This document shows positions 11,656 through 23,636 of a stretch of DNA of 64,000 nt, one piece after another; position 1 is the first letter of the stretch; the number at the start of each line of letters is the position of its first letter. Position numbers and translations under genes: made by a program. The notes beneath the pieces are model-generated. The model was not told where the DNA came from. It worked only from the letters and a program-made list of their open reading frames with translations, and searched no databases. This stretch comes from Tubulanus polymorphus (Eukaryota; Nemertea; Palaeonemertea; Tubulaniformes; Tubulanidae). The stretch is from the NCBI RefSeq assembly GCF_964204645.1, contig NC_134026.1:21964650-22028649 (forward strand), read 5' to 3'.

Positions 11656-12051
11656 ATGAAAGGTCAGATATTCACGATTCCATCACACGGCATCACAATG
11701 AACATCGCCAACGCCAGATCGAAGAAACTGATCAAATCCCCATCTCATACAACGTGCGGCGCATTTAGCCGGAACATGTCAGATTCACATCATTGGCTCA
11801 AGTTACGGAAACCTATGGCTTTACGTTGTTGCCTGTCATGCATTAACATCTATCGAGAATCCAAATTTTTCAACAACACGCGATCGAACATCAAAGCGTT
11901 GAATATTCCGTTTTTCTGTTTCGAAAAGATACTGTTTCCTCAGCGAAGAGAGAAACAAACTCGAGTGCATTATCTGTTTTACTGCAGAATGAACATAAAA
12001 ATGTTACAACCGCAAAATACATGCGTTGCCATCATGGATAATGCCGCATAA
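11656..12051 (+). CDS. Unrecognised 131-codon open frame behind a TATA-like box
   Basis: I do not recognise this protein. It starts with ATG at 11656 and is preceded by a two-codon upstream ORF whose ATG (11651) lies in a favourable ACAACAATG context. The predicted product is basic and rich in Lys, Arg, Asn and Ser, with eight cysteines or so scattered through it. It has no signal peptide, membrane segment or repeat that I can see. Its only support is length (among the three longest frames in the window) and the TATA-like box about 149 bases before its ATG. A frame of this length is near the chance expectation in 64 kb, so it may be non-coding. Alternatively the real first exon ends at a GT near 11662 and the frame is incidental. 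Confidence 0.2.
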   Translation: MKGQIFTIPSHGITMNIANARSKKLIKSPSHTTCGAFSRNMSDSHHWLKLRKPMALRCCLSCINIYRESKFFNNTRSNIKALNIPFFCFEKILFPQRREKQTRVHYLFYCRMNIKMLQPQNTCVAIMDNAA

Positions 12052-12568
12052 CATAAAAACTATTGAATGTCGATTTTCATATTGATACGCAGTGTATGAA
12101 GCAGTAGTAACTTCAATAGTTGAGCATTGATAATTCAAAGACTGATCAAATACAATTCATTCGAGTCCAATCTATTCCCATGTAGTAAATGCATTTCAAT
12201 CACTAAATTGATATTTAGAAAAATCTGTGATATTTTTATGAGCGCTTCTGTACAATTTTCAAGCACACTTCTGATGTTCATACTCCGTTCATACTCACAG
12301 GCGCCCATGCGTGTGTGTGTTAATAACGCAATAAATTCAATGAGTAGTTAAATATTTTCAGTCAACAAAAACCTCTTCATAAATTTGACCTCTCGCAGGA
12401 ATTCGCGAAAATTGATTTCCAATTTTTTCAATGAAAAATTTCGGTATCGGCAGCGCATACCAACGAATCTACGTCGATTCGACGATAATTTGATTTGCCA
12501 CGATCACAAAAGAACCAAAACAGCCACGGCGGTTCGTCCGTGGAGATTTCCGCATAAACTGCTCAAAT
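12052..12568. other. No gene assigned; CpG-rich patch
   Basis: Two plus-strand frames of 74 and 61 codons (12127-12351 and 12385-12570). The second lies in a CpG-rich patch and is basic. Neither has a recognised domain. Confidence 0.35.
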
Positions 12569-12593
12569 AAAACCTAATTCTTTATTAGGTTTT
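12569..12593. other. Perfect 10-bp hairpin
   Basis: AAAACCTAAT and ATTAGGTTTT flank a 5-base loop. It follows directly on the stop codon of a 61-codon frame (12385-12570). It is not the histone-type stem-loop (GGCTCTTTTCAGAGCC). It could be a chance palindrome in AT-rich DNA. Confidence 0.6.
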
Positions 12594-12732
12594 CTGCTCA
12601 TCGGCTTTGAATATCGATCGGCGCTCGCGATGATGTTAACACTCTTCCGCGCGCGTCTCGAAGGTGTCAATTTCAGAGACGACTCTAGCTGCAGCTGCAA
12701 AAACTGTTGAAGTCATTAAAAGCCGTGTCGGC

Positions 12733-13559
12733 ACTTATTACTAGTTAGACCGGTCCCAATGGGTCCGTATGGACCAATTTTGGAACAGACCGAATCAACA
12801 TGTGCTTTCACACACACATTGCTGAATTTGCTACAGATAGTTATGACTGAAGAACAAACGGTTTCATTTTCCATATATATAAATCATGTTGAATAAGTCG
12901 AACGTTTTCGGGTTAACATAAACCCCTTCTCAAGACAAGTAACAAATGATGCAAAACTACAGTATGTTAAGATATAAGTTTACAGGAACAGGTCAACAGT
13001 GGTGCTGTTCCTGTAAACTTATATCTTAACATACTGTAGTTTTGCATCATTTGTTACTTGTCTCGAGAAGGGGTATATGTTAACCCGAAAACGTTCGACT
13101 TATTCAACATGATTTATACATATGGAAAATGAAACTGTTTGTTCTTTTATGGATTTTTATGTATTCAAATCAGAAATTTATATCTAAACGATAGATTTGT
13201 GAATCCCTGTCCGTTACTTATTTTCAAAATGTTGTAGGAAATTTTCAAAACAATAAAAAAAATGATTATTCCTCGAGCAACACACGCAATATACAGATAT
13301 TAAGATAAATAATATTCTGTTAGCCTGTACCTTATAAATCATATGATATCTGAAAACTATATCAATCTGCTTGATGACATATGGTGATGCGCATATCAAA
13401 ATTGAATTCATACTGCAAACAATTTAGAACGGACCTGCAACCAGTTTCTGTCCACACTAACAGACCAATTTGGAACAGAATTAATGCAAGCATGAACACT
13501 TGGTCTGGTCTAAATTGGAACGGGCCAAATTTAGACCGATCTAAATAATGTAGTGTGAA
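12733..13559. mobile_element. Family C MITE interrupted by a large palindrome
   Basis: The left part (12733-12850) matches the left part of the 3741 copy (AGTTAGACC, GGGTCCGTA, then TTTTGGAAC). The right part (about 13400-13559) matches its right part, ending TAATGTAGTGTGAA. The centre is replaced or enlarged by a 295-bp palindrome (12851-13145) and about 250 bases of other DNA. This copy is 827 bp long against 425 bp for the other. Confidence 0.65.
12851..13145. repeat. 295-bp near-perfect palindrome
   Basis: Two 141-bp arms (12851-12991 and 13005-13145) are reverse complements with no gap and only about four mismatches (about 97% identity), around a 13-base loop. Pairing is symmetric throughout: paired positions always sum to 25996. 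Transcribed, it would give a stable long hairpin. Nested inside a family C element. The low divergence shows it is young or maintained by arm-to-arm conversion. Confidence 0.95.
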
Positions 13560-14711
13560 ATAAATGCATAAACCTTGCAAATCCATAACGGAATAGAATT
13601 AAGTGGAAGCATGAATGTATCAAAATTGCATTCCCAAGTGATTTCCAGTTATTATACTTGCATGTACGAATCGTATCCCCTAAAGATCAGAAACTAATTT
13701 ACCCCGAAAAGCCACATGCACCTCAATGAAATTATTTTGCGCAGTATGATAGATGATATACAAGCGCGCACAATTAAATGAAATGCCAAGTTTATCGACT
13801 ACTACAACGTCATTATTCATTTCCAATATGGCCACCGTCGTCGATCGCCGTATTTCTGTTTTTATTGGACTGACACACGCAGGGTTTCAACCGGCTTCTT
13901 CGACATTATCGAAAACGCAGATTTTGTGGCGCTTCGAAAACGATATCGCGTTGCACGATACACTGGGTCAAATTCGTATTAATCATTGACGATTTCTCAG
14001 AATTCAGGTCACGGGGCTGCCTCGAATTTCGTTTTCTCGTTATCGATTACCGGTATGCAAATTTGACCTTTTCGATCCAACCTGCCTGCGGACAACAGGT
14101 ACCGGTGATATATTTTACAGATCTAAATCGCGGACATTCTATTCCTAAATAATCGGAATAAGGACTTTGACCGACTGCTATTTATTTCATTCCTATGATG
14201 AATAATGATTAACGACTTCATATATCATTTTTTTCGAAAACAACATGAAACAATTTATCAGTAGATAAATCCAATATCATAGGCTCAGAGCGAACGAACG
14301 CAGGGAGCTGTTATCTGATGGAAATTGAAAAACACCTGGCCTGAAGTTCATCGTTAATGAGATTGAGATGATGTTATGCCAGCATTGATGCATATGGCAT
14401 AGTAAAAGTAGAAAACTTAACTGAATCCCTAAAATATTTATCGGTGTATATTGGCTTGCAGTAGGGACAGTTTTCATACTTCATATAATCACTGATTAAA
14501 AAATTCTTCTCATGGTCAGACTGTTTATAACATTTCAATTTCAAATGAATGTGTGTATATACATAGAGTATAGGCCCCCCAAGTTGACAGATGACAGATA
14601 CGCAATATTGAGGACTGCAGCGCTAATTAGCATAAATTAGTGTATTTCCGGTGTTACTACTCAGCCATTTCTATGAAACCTAGAATCTTAAGTCAGTAGC
14701 CAGGAACAAAC
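13560..14711. other. No gene assigned; CpG-rich patch at 13820-14130
   Basis: A 78-codon plus-strand frame (13753-13989) overlaps the CpG-rich part. It is not recognised. The rest is empty. Confidence 0.35.
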
Positions 14712-14840
14712 AGGGGTTTTGACCCGGACACAACGGTTCACACTGGTATCAAGTGGGTCAGCGCCCCTTTCAAACAAACCAGGCCCGAGATCAATTTTAG
14801 CACGGATCAGATCATTCCATGTGGATGTGAATCACCTCGT
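14712..14840 (-). mobile_element. Family A MITE, decayed fragment
   Basis: Carries the reverse-orientation blocks GTTCACACTGGTATCAAG, CAGGCCCGAGA and ATTTTAGCACGGATCAG with many substitutions. No intact ends. Lies 30 bp before the next copy. Confidence 0.55.
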
Positions 14841-14870
14841 TTTCCACAGAATCACTTTCATAGGATAATT

Positions 14871-15207
14871 AGCCGCGATCACACGGAGACGATTTGGCCC
14901 GGGCCAAATTGGCACCGATCAGGCTCGGGCCAAATTTGGCCTGTGCCTAATTAGAGAGCGCATTCACACACAAACCATTCACTCGATAGTCAACAATACT
15001 CAGCAAGTGGATCATTTCCGGCGCTAGTTGCAATTCAAATGCAATCATTTGTCTGGTGCTAAAATTAAGCTCGGGCCTGGTCTGACGTTTTTGGTCAGGG
15101 CCAAACAGGCTTGGGCCCATTTGGCACCCCTGTGAACAGTTGTTCCGGGCCAAATTTGGCACGGGCCAAATTTGGCCCGGGCCAAAAATGCACGTGTGAT
15201 CGCGGCT
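14871..15207 (+). mobile_element. Family A MITE, longest and best-preserved copy
   Basis: At 337 bp it has both ends (AGCCGCGATCACACGGAG and GTGTGATCGCGGCT) and all internal blocks: GATTTGGCCCGGGCCAAA at the left, TAATTAGAGAGCGC, ATCATTTCCGGCGC, TTTGTCTGGTGCTAAAA, GACGTTTTTGGTC, and three GGCC/CCAAA palindromic words at the right. Use it as the reference for the family. Two minus-strand frames of about 100 codons across it are artefacts of this composition. Confidence 0.9.
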
Positions 15208-15248
15208 ATAGTAACAAGTGAGTGAGTGATTAATACATGAATGCGCTC

Positions 15249-15300
15249 GGTAATTAAGCACGGGTCAGATTTGGCTTGGGTTTGGTCCGGGCTCGACCAG
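15249..15300. mobile_element. Family A fragment
   Basis: Contains the words TAATTAAGCACGGGTC, ATTTGGC and GGTCCGGGC in the order of the family's left part, downstream of the full copy. Confidence 0.35.
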
Positions 15301-18300
15301 CGTATTTCTATGGAAAGAAGTGGATAACTATAACAATGATTCAGTTCGTTCAATCAATTTACCGATAGATCTGATAGTCTAGAAAATGGGTCCTTTTGGA
15401 GTTGTTTAAAAAATTTTATTAAGTTGTACATTTTAGATTTATAATTTTCAGTGATGTCTGAGTATGTTATCTTCCATTCCAATTTTTGTTCACCAATATT
15501 TCAATATCATGACTGAGTTTGTAGAAGTGCTAAACTATACAATTAGGTTAGAAAACCGATGTCATTATTATTAAGATTATAAAAAGATAATACACTCCAC
15601 TATTTCATATGCTGCATAAAACCACCTGCAATATGAAAAAGATAAATGGGTCTTCATCGGTTTAACCAGTCATTCAGATATCGCCTTATTAGATACTCAT
15701 CTACAATGTTTAATATTTACTCAATATGAATGAGTTGGAGTTGAACACCACAAACATCATTATATCATTAGGCATTTGTGTAAAAATCATTTGTCAAATT
15801 TGTCAAACAACATTAAGCCATCGAATGACGTCGTCTAAACGAAGTATCTCACGGTGTACGCGGACTGGGCTGTTTCGCGATAAACCATTACTTTCATATT
15901 CCTGCTTTCAATTTCATCAATTTTCTTCAATGTTTGATTTTCAAGGTTTCATTTCGAGTTTAATCTCCGATGCAGTTTAATCGTTTCGCGTTATGACAAC
16001 TAATGTACATCAGCGTTCTGACGATAATAACGTGCGAATACAATTTTGAGACAATTAAATTTTGAAACGATTATCGCAAAGAGTGTGCGGCAGGATTAAG
16101 CCGTTCCGTGAAATGGTCCAATCAGGCCTACATCATATTTGATACCAATTTTGGGTATTACGACAGGCCAACCAATAACCACTTGTCTCAATTTCAATTT
16201 TTTTCCATTTTCATTTCACTCTTTAACCCAAGCTACAATTTATGTGAACCTGACAACTAGTAACAACGTCAAAAAAATATCCTTGACAGGTTTGCAGTTC
16301 TTTAATTAACCTTATCTCGCTACTTTATGAGACGCGTAACAATGAGCAAGTCGCCGAAAAAAAATTCATAAGCAAAGTTGAACAATGGCAAAAATAAATG
16401 AATGTCCCGAATTAAGATCGGTTTTAATACACCTCTTTTTGAAAACTGTCTGCGTGCGTCAAGATCTGAAAGAGTTGTACTGCAATTTCATTCTTCACAA
16501 TGTATAGACATATTTATATTCGAATACCATATTATTGCATGCTATTTATACATAATATCAAGTAACGGGTCGACCACTCCAAGCAATAAATTTCACAAGC
16601 AATACGTTCTATATTTATAGCACTTTTTTACAAAGAGAGCTCAATTAATCTGATTTTTTTCCACACGTTTACTGTCTACATTATACACCTACCAGACAAT
16701 ATCGTTCATAGTTCGTAAGCCATAAACAGATCTTCGCAATCATCGCGACTAACTTATTGTTGGAAAAGACGTAAGACAGAACATTCTCTAAGTTCTCATT
16801 AACGAACTGACAGGACTAAGACATGACATGGCATAAAATAAAGAATATCAGAAGATGCAATTTGTACAGCTCTAATCAAGCGTTAAGGCTCAAATAGTCT
16901 TCAAAGTCTTTGTACAGAGCTTTCCCACTGTACGGCAAATATAACATTTGAACTTTGCGAATAAGCCTCTTTTTATGGTCGACGATGACAAGTCTATTGA
17001 TTTCACCAGTTCTTTATTAGTTATTTACTGGAATGTCCTAAAGCTATGTCGCTCGCGTTGATAATCCAAAGCACTGGATACCATGCTAAAATACCTCAAC
17101 CAATATGTCCATTAGCCGAATTCTAGGGGGAAAAGCATTTATATGGAAATGGCTATTTCCAGAAATGAGCTATAATTCAACGTTCCAATTCATACATAAT
17201 ATTTGAAATTAATTTGAAATTAGGCCAGCGGAAGACTCAATATGCCAAATGTTGGAAATTGCTCCTTGCATGACCTCAAGATTACTCAATAAAAAATGTT
17301 TGAATCACTACAAATAAGCTGAGGATTCAAAACCTATGACGACTAAAAGAGGTCATTCCAAAACATAATGGTGATAAGCTAAAACATCAGTAGACAGACA
17401 TTATCAAAGCTCATAAAGACCAAGTTTTATTGAATGAAGCTATGAAAATAATTACATTTGATTCGGAAGATATCAACTGAAATCAACAACAAGCGAAGAA
17501 TTCAATTGCAGTCCCGATGGTATATGATATAACGTCATTCTGTAAATTCAACTAGTAATCATTTGGGATGCCTAATTATTATCAGCAAACTGATCCAAGG
17601 CAACAACTACTAGGCATTAAATACTCCTGCTGCGGGTGTATGCTAGAGAAGTACAAGGAAATTACTCTGCGCTGTCTTTGCCATCAACCATATATGTTTT
17701 TCGGAGCGAAATTAATTACGAATTCTGCCAGTCTCGGTGGGTATCGGTGCTGCTTAATTATGTAATAAATGGTTTGTGACGGGACTCGCCGAGAAGAATC
17801 TGAAGTAATTAGATCGGCTGGCGTGCTGGCGAATTACATCACCCAAGACACAAGTTCCAGAGCAGTAGCAATAAGCGATAAACAATGAACAATCATTCTC
17901 AATATAAAGCAGATTATAGAATACTATATGATATGATATACAAGGAAAACGAGTCCAATAGGTTTCCTTAAGTTATTTTTTATTTCGACTATATCCTAAT
18001 AGTCACTTTCAGGGATCTTTTTTGTATATTATTATTGCACTACGAACAAAAGGTTTCATCAATATTTTCTAATTGATTCCATGTATGAGCAGTATATGCA
18101 GACTTAAGAAGTTTTTCCATTGAAAGAAGGAGCCAATCAGTGAGCAGTTTCTGTTGTCAATTTCTTCAACAAACTGAATTCAGTCAGTAAGTGAATCCTT
18201 TGATTTTGGCCTCGACATTTTCAGATCTGTTTGTGAATAACATTAATTAACTCGACTGAATTTTGTCCAGCAGTATTAGGTCAAGGTCAATGTAAAACAT

Positions 18301-19487
18301 CAAATTCTCTATTCCAGCAATTAACTTACAAGCAACTGAAAAGAATTTGCAATGACCTAATTATACCACAAGAATCTGATGAAAAAATGAATTAAATTTC
18401 ATCATTCAGTTTTTTTACAAAGTGCCAAAAAAGATAATCTCTTTGTTATGAATCTCGATAACTGTCATCATCACAAAGAGAAAGTCGTCTCATGAAACAA
18501 TTACGAGCAATTTGACGGCGTAACAAGAATTCGAAATTGAAAAAGTATCTCAACGTGCGAATAAATCAACGTTTGTCGGCAATAAATTTCTGAGGAAATT
18601 ACAATCAGATGTACAGCGAATGCTCTTAGTGGGAACGCACCACCTTCCATGGAAACTCAGCGGAAGCCGGAATGAACGGGTACGAGATAATATGTGGCGT
18701 TGGAGATCGAGAAATCTATACTGAAAATCACATTATGCTGGACATACATGCTGTCATCATGGGCGACGCACCGGATAGATAGCGGATGAACGATCTTATT
18801 GTTTGGCATCTGTCCGATCTACCAGCCTGTCTGAGAGGTGATAATTAAAAATCGATATTACTTTCACATAGGTATATCAATCGAAGTCAGTGAATGAGTT
18901 TATTTTTAGTTTTTACCAGTAGCTGAACATAATCATAGATGTCCCCGTTTGGATCATCAATATTGCCTTCACTGATGCGTGGATCATTTCAATCCCTCGA
19001 TCCAGTACATATTAGACCACTTGAAATAATGCAAAGCAACAAATTGTGATTGACAAGTCAGAAAAAAACAGACTTTTTCCAGGAACCCAAATGGCAAAAC
19101 AAATGCCAATAAGATGATCAAGACTAATTTAACTTTTTCATATCTAACAACGTATCTAATCTAGCAATGTATATTGAAGATCTTCATTATATATGATTTT
19201 ACCTTCATGAAACGCGAGATGATAATGTGTGTATCAGTGTGTGTTTTACAACTGAAATGCTACAAAAATGAGGACTATCCACAGAATACAGAAAATCGGA
19301 TGAGCACCTTAGTGCCCGAGATGATATCGACACTCCACCGGCTGTACATGATAGTTTAATCTTATTTGATCTGAAATTGAATGAAGACTGGCACAATATT
19401 TCAGACAGTCTGACAACAGATTTCTTGCATCATAACCAGGCCTGCTATAGTACTGATATATGGCATCAATGAACACAAAATGATAAG
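15301..19487. other. 4.2 kb with no recognised gene or repeat
   Basis: AT-rich DNA with two CpG-richer patches (about 15830-16090 and 18480-18830). Frames of 61-84 codons are within chance. No inverted repeat, satellite or RNA gene seen. Confidence 0.45.
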
Positions 19488-19530
19488 AAGCTGCGATCAC
19501 AGACGGATGATTTGGGCAACCGTGGCTAAA
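19488..19530 (+). mobile_element. Solo family A terminal fragment
   Basis: GCTGCGATCACAGACGG followed by a decayed GATTTGGGC. Only the terminal 40 bases or so remain. Confidence 0.4.
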
Positions 19531-21059
19531 ATGAAAAGATGAAGCACGCATGCCCGATAAAGAAGCACTTGAGAGCAGAGCTACATTGGAGATCATTGAA
19601 GAAAAATGTAAATTTCAACGATGTTGATCATTTATCAGATGAGCCTTGATTGAGTCTTAATTTGGGGTTGGTAGAAGTTATCTATGAACGACGTCCCCGG
19701 TGCTAGGAACAATAAAAAGTGATTTTAAAAAATACAATAGACATCCCGCAAAGCAGACTCAGGTATTCATGAAAGATGTATGGCGAGACCAATGGAATAA
19801 ATACTGAGCTTAACCGTTGGCCTATGGCAGTGTAAGCTGAAATCAGTGAATAAAATCAGTAGGTTAATATATCTTTCATTCAGTCACCCACTTTTTGGTG
19901 ATCATTTCACTTCGTCAATTTGCAGGAAATCAATACAAGATTCAGAGGACAGGTCAGATGATATGTGCAAGGGAAACTAATGACTTTCTCAAAGTAATGA
20001 TTCCCAATGGGCATACATAACGAACACATATACAAAATACATAGCAGGCATAATAGTTGGAGGCATAATACTTTCTATATTGTCTTCAACAGTAGATAGC
20101 AAAAATCTAATAGAGCAGATGTGGAAAATTCTGAGGATGATAGAAATTTAATCTGAGCTCAACAACAGTTGACTTCGGCAAGATGTTTATTGAAAGGGAA
20201 ATTGACTTAAATTCATTTCCATTTCCAGCATTCCCACCAGCATGAGATCCAAACCTGTACAGTGTCAGATCTCCACCATTTATCAATTTCGACTCCACTT
20301 AATTTTTGACAATTTCACTCACAAATATAATCACAATCATATCCAATCTTTTCCATTACCCAATTACTCAATTTTACTGCTTCTACCATAACTTGCATGA
20401 ATAACTTATAGTTCCGATGAAACCATCTCAGACCGACGTCTCAAAACAAAATAGCATGATAATAGGTTCTATTGCAGCAAACCAATAATGTACGCTAATA
20501 CATCGATGCTTATGATGCATGCAAAGATAAAGAAAAATAGACAACTTTCATGTTTCATTTTTCTGATTTCCCAATACGTGACGAAATGATTGCAACGATA
20601 TTATAGATCAGCTGCACGTTCCCGAATGATTTGTTGATGAAATTGGATATATTGTAATGCCATGGTGATGGTGGTGGTAAGCGACGTGGACATCACAGCA
20701 ACGGCGTCGGGCGAAGAAAAAAATGTTGGTTACAAAGCCAACAATTCAATCAGGCATCGCGACATGAAATGCAATTATGCCAAACAATTTCCAAGTTACC
20801 ATTATCACATAGTACCTTGTCGGTGGCGGGTCACAGTCGTAAATGGACTGATATATCAGTGCCACACTTTCGGTATCTCAATAGTATAATGGGCATGAAG
20901 ATTTAGTGCCTGGAATTGTTTCCCCTGTGGTCTAAATGACAACTGACAATAGGTCGCCATTTGATATTTGGAACCGTAACCCCAGCAAGAACAGCAGAGA
21001 AAAATGCACTTCATCAATCAGGAGAGGCGTTAAAGTTCCAAGGTACCGTCCCATTTGCC
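19531..21059. other. No gene or repeat family recognised
   Basis: AT-rich. A mildly G-poor stretch lies around 20270-20400. Frames up to 75 codons without features. Confidence 0.4.
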
Positions 21060-21240
21060 AACCACAATTCAGTCATCATCCACTATTGGCAATCAAGATC
21101 CATTCCATCAATCCCATTCCATCAAACTTTCATTCTGTCAACTTTCACTCCACCAACCTCAATTCTATCACGTTCGATCTTAAGATTTCCACTTAACCAA
21201 CCTCCATCACTTTAAAGTTTTATTCTTTCAACCCTCGCTT
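21060..21240. repeat. Degenerate minisatellite, G-poor on the plus strand
   Basis: A unit of about 15-18 bases of the form ATTCYATCAACTTTC is repeated with much variation. The plus strand is almost devoid of G. Frames of 84-86 codons running into it come from this bias. An inverted counterpart lies at about 21345-21460. Confidence 0.5.
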
Positions 21241-21344
21241 TTTCCAAAACAATCTATTCTAATGGTGTCTACGATAACAATACTTCCTACATGACAAAAA
21301 TTTCTATTCTACTCAGCAATGGCATCTTCATTGTGATCAAATTG

Positions 21345-21460
21345 GTTTCAATTGAGAAAGAAGTTGAGAGATTGAAAAGGAGTTGAGAGATATGGAAGTT
21401 GACATTAATGACAGAACTGATAATTGAGGACCTTGTCATTTGATTACGGAGTTGAGATAT
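21345..21460. repeat. Inverted counterpart of the 21.1 kb minisatellite
   Basis: Units of the form GGAGTTGAGAGAT, GAAGTTGACAT and CAGAACTGATAATTG are reverse-complement relatives of the 21060-21240 array. The two arrays are separated by about 100 bases, so together they form a loose inverted repeat. Confidence 0.4.
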
Positions 21461-23482
21461 ACATCATCATTACTGTTCATTTAATGGCAATTTCTGTGTA
21501 TTTGCTAAGAATAAAGAGAAATTACCAATCAGCACGGGGTCAAATCAGTACAAGTTAAAATCATCCTCACAAGAGACGAAATCATTACATGGAGAAAAAA
21601 TGGTAAAATCTAATGGACAGATTAGCCTCATTGCTCTACCTTAGCAGTAGTGGAAATCACTGATAGACTGACTTCTTTGCAGGAAGAAAACATGTTAAAA
21701 GCTTTGTAAAGATGTATAAAGGTTAATTGAGATGTGTAAAGTCGGGCCCGGCAATATTGTCGATTCTCACGCACAAGAGTCTCCGGAACACTTTGCCAGA
21801 CAATTAGCGACGTTTTCTGTGACTCGAGAACATCCAATCATTGCACGTTTTCCGTGCTCTTTTTATCGCCGCCGCGGCAACTAGAACATAATCTAAGTTT
21901 CATCTGTGTCGCTGAACCGTTCGTTTCATTCGGATATAAAATGCCAGTAATATGCGCAGACAAATTACAGGTGCAATAAAAGATTGGTATATGGCAGAAA
22001 AATCATTAATCCCATGACATCTCATATAAGTCAACTGTCTCAGCCTAAGTTCCCGAGATGAACCTCGAAACCATCTTCTAAATTGAAGATGTCCCACATT
22101 AAGAATTGCTATATTATGGCTCATTTATCAACAACAGTTTTTAGAATCTATGATCATCTTTCCCTATCTCGGCATTTTGTTATCATCTATAAAAACGAAA
22201 ACGATTAGGAAATCGATCCATGCTACAGAAATAAATTACTAGCTTTCATCGTGGAATTTTGTGTCCGTCGGCTTGAAATTGAAATTTTTTTTCTAAATTC
22301 AAATTATCCTATACTTATGCGACGATTTTTCCGCATTTGAAAGAAATAAATCATGTGCGATGACAACATGTATGTTCAGTAATGGTTCATAACCACAGTT
22401 GTGACATTCATTTTTAGAAATACACGACACATGTATACACCACTAGGTAATGGCAAAAAGTTATTTACCGACGACCTGACGAGGGATTAGTTTCAAGACC
22501 GAGGGTAATCACCGAAGTTGATTTGAAATTCAATGTGGCTTAAGGTTTGTAGACATCAACAAAAGTCAGTTCTTGGTCGTGAGGGTAACTGTAAATTATT
22601 GATAAAAACTCTCAAAATGCATTATGGAGCAAACGATGTATGGCAGAGAAAATTAATCCAGATATCTGCTCCATTCAGCATTTGCAGAAAGTCTGCAAAA
22701 TCCTTTAATTTCAAATCAGAACAACACTTGAATAACAGATCGGAAAATGGTAGTATAGAAGTCTTGATGGTAACATGGCCAGTGCTGTGGAGTACTGAGA
22801 TAAAATTCTTTGCTTATTTCTACCTTTTCCAATGTCCACAAGGCGCACTGTAACTGTAACTATAAATCAAACAAGACTTGAAACATAACTCAACAACAGA
22901 TGATGCTGAGATGATATAAATTTCATGATTGTTCTTCCCATGTAGTGGATTGAATTCATGCAAAGAAAAATTCAAAAATCAAATTCGAAACCAGAATCAT
23001 TGAAATCATGCCTCGAAGCGTGGAAGCAACAAGTTACACCGTATAATCTGGGACAAGCAGAACCTGACGAAGACACAGGGAAAGAGAAGGCTGCACATCC
23101 TTCCAGAAGGATGTGTCCGTTTACCTCCTTATGATGATGAAAACAAATGAAAGGAAGAAGTTGACTGATGATTGATAGGGAACTTTTGATAAGAATGCAG
23201 TATAATCCCTGACGATCAGAGCTCATCTCCAACAAGATGAATTATACTTATAACAAAAGGTGCTAGCAGATAACTGGCAACGTATAATGATCCGCTATAG
23301 ATTCGACACCCGATACTGGATTTAGGAGAATGGCAGACAACCGGAATGGCGATAATTTCCTCTGGGATCGGTAAAGAATCCGTCTTTCCGACTAGTCGTA
23401 TGTATTTTTTTCAGTCTGTCTCGATGTATCTACAAATGAACGACGAAGCAATCGATCTTATATCTTCATACGTGAGACGTAC
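21461..23482. other. No gene assigned
   Basis: Several frames of 69-106 codons. The longest is 22533-22853 on the plus strand. None is recognised or flanked by convincing splice sites. A CpG-richer patch lies at about 21730-21880. Confidence 0.4.
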
Positions 23483-23636
23483 CGAGAGCCGTGTAGAAAA
23501 TCATCAATCGCGCGCGGGAGTCCATGGCAGCGAAAAACGAATAAATCATTTCCAGTATACACAGTTAAGGTGAAGTTTCCGCGAGAGTAAGATACTTCAG
23601 TTCTATCTCCGTAAACACGTTTACCTCGGCGGTGTA
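23483..23636 (-). CDS. Candidate internal exon, unknown protein
   Basis: No family recognised. On the minus strand an acceptor-like TTTTGCTAG ends at 23637 and a strong donor-like GTACGT occupies 23482-23477, enclosing 154 bases. One frame is open throughout, with two bases before the first whole codon and two left at the end. The 50 encoded residues alternate charged and beta-branched residues (a NFTLTVYTG stretch, then a FVFRCHG stretch with one Cys), as in a beta-sandwich or secreted domain. The segment is CpG-rich. The same frame is open for 90 codons (23727-23458), and opposite-strand frames are open too, so chance is not excluded. Confidence 0.3.

Noticed and set aside
12569-12593. Hairpin as a histone 3' stem-loop
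   Set aside because: Stem sequence and loop do not match the conserved histone element and no histone gene precedes it.
14947-15353. Two 102-104-codon minus-strand frames
   Set aside because: They overlap each other and the family A element at 14871. No protein-level similarity between copies is kept.
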